From Bradyrhizobium genosp. SA-3 (GTDB lineage Bacteria > Pseudomonadota > Alphaproteobacteria > Rhizobiales > Xanthobacteraceae): a stretch of 64,000 nt of DNA. The stretch lies in NCBI RefSeq assembly GCF_004212635.1, contig NZ_PSRT01000007.1:38407-102406 (forward strand). Reading direction: 5' to 3'. The position numbers and the translations under genes are program-made. The notes below the pieces were generated by a model that saw only the letters and a list, made by a program, of their open reading frames with translations, did no database searches and was not told where the DNA came from. Position 1 is the stretch's first letter. The number at the start of each line of letters is the position of its first letter. Below are positions 56,808 to 64,000 of this stretch, in pieces.

Positions 56808-58121
56808 ATGCATCTGGCAAAATTCTTCCACCGTCCGCCCGGCGACGATGATCGCGAGCTGATTTTGATTCCAGGCCGCGATCCGGTGGTGATCGGTATT
56901 CACATGAACTGGAAGGGCGATCCCGATGCGGATGAATTCCTGCGCGAGGAGTTCTCCAACATCGCCGACGCTGCCGCGGCCTTCCGCCGCCATGTCGCCG
57001 AGCTCGTGGCGGCCGGCCATGTCGAGACCCGCCACACCAACTACACGCTGCGCGACCTCGGACCTGATCCGCAAGCCAAGCCGGATTGGCAGAAAGGCCT
57101 GGACGAACTGATGATCCTGGCGCAGTGCGCGCCGATGGCCGAACAGGTCAGGCAACTCGACGCGCTCAAGGACACGCCAGCCGAGCATGAGCCGCTGTAT
57201 CTCTGGCACTCCGCACGCCGCGACTACGCTGCCCGCGACGATGCGGCGCAGGCGGTGCGCTCCGCTGAACAGGCGCGCGATGCGATCTGCGCACGGCGCG
57301 CGGCCGGCCAGCCGCATTATGCCTGGTCGATCTACGAGGGCGACCTCGAGGGGCGCATCCTGGAATTGCTGAGCGATGCCTATCTTAGGGCCGACAATCC
57401 GGAGGCCTCGCTGAAGACGATCGAACATTTGTGCAGGATCGCCCCGGACCAGGACCGCATCCTCAAACGCGCCGAGCTCCTCTGCGCCTATTTTCCCGAG
57501 CGGCGGGAGGAAGCCTTCGACGATGCCTATCAATGGTCGAGGTTCGGCGGCTACGAGGACATCATGGCGCTTCCCGGCTACGCCGAATATGAGGCGCGGC
57601 GCAAGGCCAGCAAATCTGCAAAAGGCTGGCGCTGGAAGCGCGGCAAGCCGGCGAGCGAAGCCGACGTCAAAGCGGCGGAGCAGGGGCTCGGCATTCGGCT
57701 GCCCGACGACTATCGCAAATTTCTGCTGACACGCGGCGAGACCGAATTGCTGGTGCGGCTGCCCGAATCCTCCTCCGAGCTCCGCTTCTATGCGCCGGGC
57801 GAGCTCGCCACGCAGCAACGCAATGTGCTTGATTTCATCGCCCATTCCGAGCAAGAGCTCGAAGAGGCCTGCGCCTATTTCCGCAAAGAGTACGGCGTGT
57901 CACTCAAGCATCTGGTGCCCGTTGCCGAGCCGTTGCAGCTCAGCCGCTGCCTGCTGCTCCATGCCGAGCCCGGAGAGCGCTACGGCTGGTGCTTTCAATG
58001 GGACCATGACGGTGCGTGGGAGCTGGAGCAGAAGCAGCCGGGTTTTGACATTGCGTTGAAGAGGTTGACCGACGGAATCAAGCGGCGCGAGACGGAGCAG
58101 CTCGCGTTCTTCGATCTTTAG
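56808..58121 (+). CDS. SMI1/KNR4 family protein with large N-terminal extension
   Basis: 437 residues, no signal or membrane helix. The N-terminal 90 (MHLAKFFHRPPGDDDRELILIPGRDPVVIGIHMNWKG) is not recognised. A helical, TPR-like middle (about 95-260) contains SAEQARDAICARRAAGQPHYAWSIYEGDLEGRILELLSDAYLRADNPEASLKTIEHLCRIAP. The C-terminal SMI1/KNR4 domain starts near SEADVKAAEQGLGIRLPDDYRKFLLTRGETELLVR. In bacteria this fold is often an immunity protein to polymorphic toxins, but no toxin gene is adjacent. Start ATG 56808. Confidence 0.72.
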   Translation: MHLAKFFHRPPGDDDRELILIPGRDPVVIGIHMNWKGDPDADEFLREEFSNIADAAAAFRRHVAELVAAGHVETRHTNYTLRDLGPDPQAKPDWQKGLDELMILAQCAPMAEQVRQLDALKDTPAEHEPLYLWHSARRDYAARDDAAQAVRSAEQARDAICARRAAGQPHYAWSIYEGDLEGRILELLSDAYLRADNPEASLKTIEHLCRIAPDQDRILKRAELLCAYFPERREEAFDDAYQWSRFGGYEDIMALPGYAEYEARRKASKSAKGWRWKRGKPASEADVKAAEQGLGIRLPDDYRKFLLTRGETELLVRLPESSSELRFYAPGELATQQRNVLDFIAHSEQELEEACAYFRKEYGVSLKHLVPVAEPLQLSRCLLLHAEPGERYGWCFQWDHDGAWELEQKQPGFDIALKRLTDGIKRRETEQLAFFDL

Positions 58122-58157
58122 CGGAACGACTTTAGGTTGACTCGATCGGTGCTCGTT

Positions 58158-58279
58158 CACCTCTCCCGCTTGCGGGAGAGGTCGGCGCGAAGCGCCGGGT
58201 GAGGGCTTTCTCCTCTTGGGGATTGTCCCATTGCGGAAGCACCCTCTCCCCGACCCTCTCCCGCAAGCGGGAGAGGGAG
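58158..58279. repeat. intergenic palindromic repeat, family A
   Basis: Arms 'cacctctcccgcttgcgggagaggt' and 'accctctcccgcaagcgggagaggg'; the link reads 'cggcgcgaagcgccgggtgaggg', followed by 'ttgtcccattgcggaagca', as in the element at 16750-16858 in reverse. Confidence 0.88.
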
Positions 58280-58333
58280 TGCACCTCGGTCGTTGCAGCA
58301 ATCAAGCCTCATCTCGTCACGCTCTAGCTCGAC

Positions 58334-59449
58334 TCACTCCGCCACCCGCGCGGGCTTGTCGGCCGCAGCCTCCGACCATTCGCCGACGACGCGGTCGAGA
58401 TCGCAGAGATTCTGGTGCATCTGCTCCAGCGAGAAGCCGAGCGCGAAGAAGCGCTCGGCGGTGTCGCTCGGCTGGCCGCGGATCAGGCCGTCGTGACGGA
58501 CGGCGGCGACCGCCTCGGCGTAATGCTGGAGCGCGAGGTGGACCGGATGGATCGGCGGTGCGCCGGCGCCTTCGCGCAACGCGGCAGCGGCTGAGCGCAG
58601 GAAGCGGGCGATCACGGTCGAGACCTCCGTCAGCGGACCTGCGAGCCGCGTCTGCACGTCGGCCGGCAGCGGCACCACGGTGGCGCGGCCGATCATCACG
58701 ACGTCATGCCGCAGCCGCAGGATGGTTCGCAGCAAGGGACCGGTATCCGGCCCGCTCGACAGGCGTGCGGCGCGCTCGCGCTCGGCTTCTGAGCCAATCG
58801 CGTTGAGGCTGACCATGGCAGTGCCGATGCCGTCCTGGATCCGGTGCAGCGCGTCGTTGTCGCGGCCGCGCGTGAGGCCCGCGAGCAGTTCGGTGAAGGC
58901 ATCGGCGATCAGTTCGAGCAGTCTTGCTGCGCTGGCGCGGATCTGCCGCACCGCGCGCGAGGGCAGCACCAGGAACGAGACGAGCAGCCCCGTGATGGCG
59001 CCGACCGCGACCTCGCTGACGCGATCGATCGCCGAGGTCATGGGATCGGAGTGATGCATGGTTGGAACCAGGAGCACGATCACGGCCGTGACCGTCGCGG
59101 CGCTGAGGCTCGGATTGATCGCGGCGATGAAGGCGAGCGGGGCGACCGAGAGCACCAGAAGCCCCAACAGGCCCGCTTCACTGGAGTACGGGATCAGGAT
59201 CGCGATGGCGCCGCCATAGATGGCGCCGCCGATGGTGCCGAGCATGTAGTCGCGCGTCGCCTTCAGCGAGCGGCCGACGCTCATCTGGGTCACGATCAGC
59301 GAGGTCAGCACCGCCCAGAGCGGCAAGAGCAGATGCAGCGCGGTGGCGATCGCATAGGCCGCGACCGCCGCCACGGTGACCCGGACCGCCAGCCCCAATT
59401 GCGTCCGTCGCGCCCGAATCCGGTCGAACAGCTCTCTTGCGCGTGTCAT
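58334..59449 (-). CDS. FUSC / aromatic acid exporter family membrane protein
   Basis: 371 residues. The first 170 or so hold about six hydrophobic helices (LGLAVRVTVAAVAAYAIATALHLLLPLWAVLTSLIVTQMSVGRSL then GTIGGAIYGGAIAILI), and the rest is a helical cytoplasmic domain. The core motif of FUSC proteins is LWAVLTSLIV...SLKATRDYMLGTIGGA. It is likely an efflux protein for small organic acids or a tolerance factor (family inference). ATG at 59449 is preferred; an upstream in-frame ATG would extend into the divergent promoter. It is divergent from the MmgE/PrpD gene. Confidence 0.85.
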   Translation of the reverse strand: MTRARELFDRIRARRTQLGLAVRVTVAAVAAYAIATALHLLLPLWAVLTSLIVTQMSVGRSLKATRDYMLGTIGGAIYGGAIAILIPYSSEAGLLGLLVLSVAPLAFIAAINPSLSAATVTAVIVLLVPTMHHSDPMTSAIDRVSEVAVGAITGLLVSFLVLPSRAVRQIRASAARLLELIADAFTELLAGLTRGRDNDALHRIQDGIGTAMVSLNAIGSEAERERAARLSSGPDTGPLLRTILRLRHDVVMIGRATVVPLPADVQTRLAGPLTEVSTVIARFLRSAAAALREGAGAPPIHPVHLALQHYAEAVAAVRHDGLIRGQPSDTAERFFALGFSLEQMHQNLCDLDRVVGEWSEAAADKPARVAE

Positions 59450-59571
59450 CGTCAACGTCCCGGTCCGATCCTCTTGCGCCAGGCAAAAGCATGGCTGATG
59501 CCCGCCCCCGCAAGGCCGCTTGAAAGGCGAAATCAGCCCGCCTAACTTGCCGGCCAAAACGAGGAAACACG

Positions 59572-60942
59572 ATGGCCCACGAAACCGCAACGCTCGCCGC
59601 CTATGTCTTCAATCTGAAATACTGGGATATTCCGGCGGAGGTGCTGGATCGCGCGAAAGTGCTGACGCTGGACTTCCTCGGCAGCGCCATCCGCGCCCGC
59701 AGCGAGGCGGAATCGACCCCGTCGATGCTAAAGACGCTGGAAGCGCTCGCGCTCGACGCCAAGGGCGAGTCCACTGTGTTCGGCGACAGCAAAACCTGGA
59801 CGCCGGCGGTGGCGGCCCTGCTCAACGGCGCGCTGGGACATTCGCTCGACTTCGACGACACGCACGCCGATTCCTCGCTGCATCCGAGCGCGCCGGTGGT
59901 GCCGGCCGCCTTCGCGGTCGGCGAGATGGTCGGCGCGTCGGGCCGCGACGTGCTGACCGCGATCGTTGCGGGCTATGAAGTCTGCTGCCGGCTCGGCAAT
60001 GCGCTCGACCCGACCTCGCACTACGCGCGCGGCTTCCATCCGACCGCGACCGCCGGCACCTATGGCGCGGCCGCGGCCGCGGCAAAACTGTTCGGCCTCT
60101 CCGAGAAGCAGATCATCGCCGCCTTCGGCGTCTCCGGCAGCCAGGCTGCCGGATCGCTGCAATTTCTGGTCAACGGCGCCTGGAACAAGCGCTACCAGGT
60201 CGGCGCCGCCGCGATGAACGGCGTGATCGCCGCGACACTGGCGCGCAACGATTTCGTCGGCGCGACGGAATCGGTCGAGGGCAAGCACGGCCTGCTCGCC
60301 GGCTACACCGACGATGCGCATCCGGCCAAAGCAGTGGCCGAGCTCGGCAAGAGCTACGAGACGATGAAGATCGGCGTGAAACCCTATCCGAGCTGCCGCT
60401 ACACCCATGCGGCGATCGACGCGCTGATCGCGATGCGGCGCGAGCACAATCTGACGCCGGACCAGGTCAAGCGTGTCGAGATCGGGCTGCATCGCAACGG
60501 CATCACGCTCACCGGCGATGCCGCGACCAAGCGGCATCCGACCTCGATCGTCGGCGGTCAGTTCTCGATGTTCTTCACCGGCGCGCTCGCGCTCGACCAG
60601 GGCTCATTCGGCTGGGACGACTATAACCGCCTTGGCGATGCCGCCATCGACGCCCTCGCCGACAAGTTCGACGTGGTGCAGGACGACCGCCTCGAAATCG
60701 GCCGCACCCATCCGTTCGGCGCCCGCGTCAGCATCACGACGGACGATGGCGTGCACGAGCGGCTCTATGCCGATCCCTCGGGCGAGCCGAATTCGTTTCC
60801 TGACACGCAGGCGATGCAGCAGAAGTTTTTGACTCTGGCGCGGCCCGTGCTGAACGCACGGGCGGAAAAGTTTGCCGATGCGATCATGACGCTGGAGCGA
60901 TTCGATCGCGTCGCGAAAGCGACGGAGCTGGGACGGCAATAG
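59572..60942 (+). CDS. MmgE/PrpD family protein
   Basis: 456 residues. Family hallmarks include LTLDFLGSAIRARS, AALLNGALGHSLDFDDTHADSSLHPSAPVVPAAFAVGE, FHPTATAGTYGAAAAAAKLFGLSEKQIIAAFGVSGSQAAGS, and KPYPSCRYTHAAIDALIAMR. This fold includes 2-methylcitrate dehydratase, but most members in soil bacteria have other dehydratase or decarboxylase-like substrates. No prpB/prpC or cis-aconitate genes are adjacent, so propionate metabolism is not implied. ATG at 59572 follows GAGGAAACACG. Confidence 0.88.
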   Translation: MAHETATLAAYVFNLKYWDIPAEVLDRAKVLTLDFLGSAIRARSEAESTPSMLKTLEALALDAKGESTVFGDSKTWTPAVAALLNGALGHSLDFDDTHADSSLHPSAPVVPAAFAVGEMVGASGRDVLTAIVAGYEVCCRLGNALDPTSHYARGFHPTATAGTYGAAAAAAKLFGLSEKQIIAAFGVSGSQAAGSLQFLVNGAWNKRYQVGAAAMNGVIAATLARNDFVGATESVEGKHGLLAGYTDDAHPAKAVAELGKSYETMKIGVKPYPSCRYTHAAIDALIAMRREHNLTPDQVKRVEIGLHRNGITLTGDAATKRHPTSIVGGQFSMFFTGALALDQGSFGWDDYNRLGDAAIDALADKFDVVQDDRLEIGRTHPFGARVSITTDDGVHERLYADPSGEPNSFPDTQAMQQKFLTLARPVLNARAEKFADAIMTLERFDRVAKATELGRQ

Positions 60943-60964
60943 CTCTCACCACACGAGTGCTGCA

Positions 60965-61160
60965 CTCTCTACCCCTGCGGGAGAGGGTGACTTCGCGACA
61001 GCGAAGCCGGGTGAGGGGTCTCTCTCCGCGAGTCCCACTCTCATTTGATACCGCGGAGAGATACCCCTCATCCGGCGCCATAGCCGAAGCTTCGCTTCGG
61101 CGTTCTTAAGAACGGTGGCCGAAGGCCACCTATGCCACCTTCTCCCGCAAGGGGAGAAGG
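60965..61160. repeat. intergenic palindromic repeat, family A (extended form)
   Basis: Arms 'ctctctacccctgcgggagaggg' and 'ccttctcccgcaaggggagaagg'; the link has 'gccgggtgaggggtctctctccgcgag' and its inverse 'cgcggagagatacccctcatccggcgcc'. An extra small hairpin, 'gccgaagcttcgcttcggc', is at 61083-61101. Confidence 0.85.
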
Positions 61161-61191
61161 GAAGAAGAGGCGGCGCTTCGCTCTGCTGTCA

Positions 61192-62616
61192 TCAATCCGC
61201 CCCCGCTATCTTCCCCCTCTCGCGCGTTGCGGCCACCACGTCGCGCACCAGATCGAACACGCCATCTGCTTCCGGCGGCACGTTCGGCGAGCGTCCCATG
61301 CGCACGATCACCAGGCGCTCGGACGGGATCACGATCGTGTATTGCCCGATGGTGCCCTTGGCGAAGAAGGCATCGCGCGGCCAGCCGCGCGCGATGCGAA
61401 ACTTCGCGCCAAAGCTGTCGCCCTGGTTGGTCCAGAAGCCGGCGCCGATGCCGACCCAGGCGTTTGGCGTGGGCGAGGACGAATAGCTCACCCAGCCCTC
61501 CGGCAGGATGCGCATGCCGCCGGCGACGCCGTCATTGAGATAGAGCTGGCCGAAGCGCGCCCAGTCCCGCGCCGATGCCAGCATCTCGCTCGAGCCCTCG
61601 ATCGTGCCGGCACCGTCGAGCTGAAGGACGGCATTGCGCATGCCGAGCGGGGCGAACAATTCGCGGCGCGCGAAGCGCAGTGCATCTGCGGGATGTCCAC
61701 CAACCGCGTTGCGGATTAGATGCGAGAGCATGATGGTGTTGCCGTCGTGATAATTCCACACCGTGCCAGGTGCGGTCGCGAGCGGCATGCTCGCGGCATA
61801 GGCGGCCATGTCGGCTTCCACGAACTTCATGCGGTTGACCGGCTCGAAGGCGGAGCCGAGCGAGGCCTGCAACGAGCTGCCGAGCGCCAGCCTTGCGGTG
61901 TGGCGCAGCAGTTGATCGACGCTGATGGCATGGCACGGATCATCCGGATGCTTCCAGGCGGCGACCGGCGCGGGCCCGTCGGGCTTCAGCTTGCCCTGGT
62001 GCACGAGAATGCCCGTGAGCGCCGAGATCACCGATTTGGTCATGGAGAAGCCGAGTAGCGGCGTCTCCGGTCCGATGCCGTCGGCGTAACGCTCGGCGAT
62101 GACGCGGCCCGCCCTCATCACGACCACCGCACGGGTGCGGCGATAGGGCGGCTGCGCGGGCTCGGCAAAGGCGCGATCGAGCGCGGCAGCAAGCTCGGGA
62201 CTTTGCGGCCGTACGATCGCGGGGCCGGCGATCTCTGGAAGCAGCGCGGGCTGCCTGTCGTCCGGCGGCGGCATGACTTCGGCGAGCGGCTCGCCATGCG
62301 CGAGCGTGCAGCCGAGCCCCTCGCGATAGACGGCATGGCTGCGGACCAGGCCAAACAGCGTCACCGTAACGTCCTTGCGCACGCGGTCGACGCGATACTC
62401 CATCGCCCAGCTGATCAGGCCGGTGTCGGACATTGCGTCGTTGGTCTCGGTGAAGGTGCGCTGCGGATCGAGGCCGGAGACGAAGGTCTCGGAGCACAGG
62501 ATGCCGGCGACGAAGCCGGTGGCGACCTTCGGCACGTCGCGGGCGCGCGCGACACCGAGCGCGAGGCCGGCACAGGCGATGGTGGTGAGGAGGACGATCT
62601 TGCGGCGGCGGGTCAC
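61192..62616 (-). CDS. beta-lactamase-fold serine hydrolase (class C / NylB-like)
   Basis: 474 residues. N-terminal signal/anchor (KIVLLTTIACAGLALGVARA), an extra region of about 120 residues, then the serine hydrolase domain: nucleophile Ser191 in GFSMTKSVIS (SxxK, Lys194), Tyr in WNYHDGNTIMLSHLI (Y-x-N variant) and GTIGQYTIVIPSERLVIVRMG near the C-terminus in place of KTG. It resembles 6-aminohexanoate-dimer hydrolase and EstB-type esterases more than beta-lactamases. GTG at 62616 follows GGAGACAACC; a longer frame is rejected. Periplasmic or lipid-associated. Confidence 0.86.
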   Translation of the reverse strand: MTRRRKIVLLTTIACAGLALGVARARDVPKVATGFVAGILCSETFVSGLDPQRTFTETNDAMSDTGLISWAMEYRVDRVRKDVTVTLFGLVRSHAVYREGLGCTLAHGEPLAEVMPPPDDRQPALLPEIAGPAIVRPQSPELAAALDRAFAEPAQPPYRRTRAVVVMRAGRVIAERYADGIGPETPLLGFSMTKSVISALTGILVHQGKLKPDGPAPVAAWKHPDDPCHAISVDQLLRHTARLALGSSLQASLGSAFEPVNRMKFVEADMAAYAASMPLATAPGTVWNYHDGNTIMLSHLIRNAVGGHPADALRFARRELFAPLGMRNAVLQLDGAGTIEGSSEMLASARDWARFGQLYLNDGVAGGMRILPEGWVSYSSSPTPNAWVGIGAGFWTNQGDSFGAKFRIARGWPRDAFFAKGTIGQYTIVIPSERLVIVRMGRSPNVPPEADGVFDLVRDVVAATRERGKIAGAD

Positions 62617-62783
62617 GGGTTGTCTCCGGCTTGGGAGCGTGTGCCGGAGACGAAGCAGGAGGCGCGCGATATGTGCTCGCCGGATTTGGAAAATGGCCTC
62701 GCCGGAATTGCGCATGGGCTGGCCGATTTCGAAATAAGTGAGCTATTTCAGAATTATAGGGAATGCCGTGGCAACGGCGCTCA

Positions 62784-62813
62784 GCTCCCTCGCCCCGCTT
62801 GCGGGGAGAGGCG
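62784..62813. repeat. fragment of family A repeat
   Basis: 'ctccctcgccccgcttgcggggagaggcg' is one arm of the family A element, between the serine hydrolase and AraC-type genes. Confidence 0.6.
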
Positions 62814-62823
62814 AAAGACCCGG

Positions 62824-63888
62824 TCAGATAACTCCGATGCTGAGCCGCCGATATTCCGTCGGGGTCACGCCGGTCACCGCCTTGAAGGCGCGGTTGAAGG
62901 GGCCGAGGGACTGGAAGCCGGCATCCATGGCGATGGTGATGACGGGGACTTCGGCCTGGGCGGGATCGGCGAGCGCGGCCTTGGCTTCCTCGATCCGGTG
63001 ATTGTTCAGGAACACATTGAAGTTGCGATAGCCGAGACGTTGGTTGATCAGCCGGCGCAGCCGGTATTCGGGAATTTTCAGCCGGTTCGCCAGCACGCCG
63101 ATGGTGATGTTCTCCTGGCGATAGATCGCTCGTCCGCCATCAGTCGCATCAAGGCATCGATGAGCTTCTGGTCGACGGCGTCTTCTGCCGCCGGAGCTTG
63201 GCTCAAAGCCAGCGGCGGCGCGGCCTCCACGGCAACCGGAAACAGCTCGGCGCCATCGACGCGCATCATCGCATAGGCGATGGCCGCAACGATGCAGGCG
63301 AGCACGCCCGCATTGATCGTGTCGGCGATATCGCCAACCTCAATTCCGGTCACGACAATCTGGAGCAGCGCGTTCACCCCGCCATAGAGCGCGGCCGCGC
63401 AGACGATGAAGACGCGAACACGGCGGACGGCGCTCGACCAGATCGGCCGACCACGAATTGATCGTCTGCGCCACCGCGAGCGCAATGAAACCGAGCACGA
63501 TCAGATTGACGACGGTGACGGCAAGCCGAACGTTTCCGCCCGGTGCAATCCAGAGACAGTTGACGAAGCTGAACGCGGTCACCAGTCCCCAGAGCAATCC
63601 GTGCCACCAGCGCAGGCGAAACTCGTCGTCGAACAGCGCGCGCGTGAACAGCCAGAACACCACGATGTTGCCCGTCGACAATGCAATCAGCGGCGCATGC
63701 CAGGCCGGGATCAGCGACGACACGCCGACCGAATAGCTTGCGGCATGCGCGGCCGAGCCGAGTGCGAAGCCAGCACCGAGCCGGGCTGCCAACACGTGGC
63801 GGAAATCAGAGACGAGCGACGCCCCAAGCACAAGCAGCAGCGCCGCGGACGCGGCGCGAAATGCGAGTTCTGTTGCGGCAAATGTCAT
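62824..63888 (-). pseudogene. AraC-family regulator with membrane N-terminus, broken by two frameshifts
   Basis: Would be about 354 residues: seven hydrophobic helices (MTFAATELAFRAASAALLLVLGASLV...) and a C-terminal AraC domain (LKIPEYRLRRLINQRLGYRNFNVFLNNHRIEEAKAALAD...GFQSLGPFNRAFKAVTGVTPTEYRR). The frame shifts first near 63425-63426, where one extra base (a C on the coding strand) splits SADLVERR from RRVRVFIVC. It shifts back near 63122-63125, where one base is missing between MADER and IYRQENITIGVLANRL. The first and last thirds share a frame, so the two indels compensate. Either real decay or assembly error. ATG at 63888. Confidence 0.78.
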
Positions 63889-63971
63889 CGGGCGATGCGA
63901 CGGTCGCGGTTGAAATCAGCCGAACATCCTTCGCCAGCCGTATTTTTTCAAGGACCATCCGCACCACAACT

Positions 63972-64000
63972 GTCATCGCCCGGCTTGACCGGGCGATCCA
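63972..64000. repeat. start of an intergenic repeat at the window edge (family B/D-like)
   Basis: 'tgtcatcgcccggcttgaccgggcgatcca' contains CGCCCGG-CTTGA-CCGGGCG. It continues beyond the window. Confidence 0.6.

Overview
The window is high-GC DNA from an alphaproteobacterium. It most likely comes from Bradyrhizobium or a close relative. This is inferred from the rpsT-dnaA-dnaN-recF-gyrB order, the dense intergenic palindromic repeats, a DUF3551-type small secreted protein and the general gene repertoire. No species marker (rRNA) is present. One tRNA gene is present. I see no CRISPR array, prophage or transposase.

Layout. 1-10028: a 5'-truncated sigma-54 enhancer-binding regulator, a sigma-54 promoter with an upstream activator palindrome, an MHS-type MFS transporter, a fused acyl-CoA:carboxylate CoA-transferase and a complete branched-chain-amino-acid-type ABC importer. 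This looks like one organic-acid uptake and activation module. 10165-14342: two translationally coupled cyclic-di-GMP proteins. 14506-15410: tRNA-Arg(CCG) followed by a brnT toxin and HTH antitoxin pair, bracketed by a 15-bp direct repeat. 15581-18407: dinB and an orphan sensor kinase. 18928-21740: a decay-prone stretch with a frameshifted flippase and a 3-methyladenine glycosylase carrying an in-frame stop. 21902-25077: a phosphoesterase, a cyclic-nucleotide-binding protein, and an operon of a membrane protein, a winged-HTH regulator and a second-type uppS that carries two copies of one 17-bp palindrome. 25183-33358: mixed accessory genes (protease, DUF899, ArsR/SRPBCC pair, Bug-type binding protein, VOC protein, acyl-CoA ligase, HD-GYP protein). 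33764-36537: an isoquinoline-oxidoreductase-like molybdenum hydroxylase. 37049-42028: hydrolases, small secreted proteins, a polysaccharide export lipoprotein and msrA.

42389-54460 is the replication and housekeeping core: rpsT, a 1.2-kb AT-richer non-coding region with DnaA-box-like sites and a cluster of GANTC sites (candidate origin or dnaA control region), dnaA, dnaN, recF, gyrB, and a MurA-family gene with Asp in place of the usual catalytic Cys. 54851-63888: a MATE exporter, DUF2867, a SMI1/KNR4 protein, a FUSC-family protein, MmgE/PrpD, a beta-lactamase-fold serine hydrolase and an AraC-type membrane regulator broken by two compensating frameshifts.

Intergenic spaces are filled by at least six palindromic repeat families, labelled A to F here. 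The strongest candidates for new biology are the uppS cassette with twin operators, the tRNA-Arg direct repeat around the toxin-antitoxin pair, the sigma-54 CoA-transferase/transporter module, and the rpsT-dnaA intergenic region.
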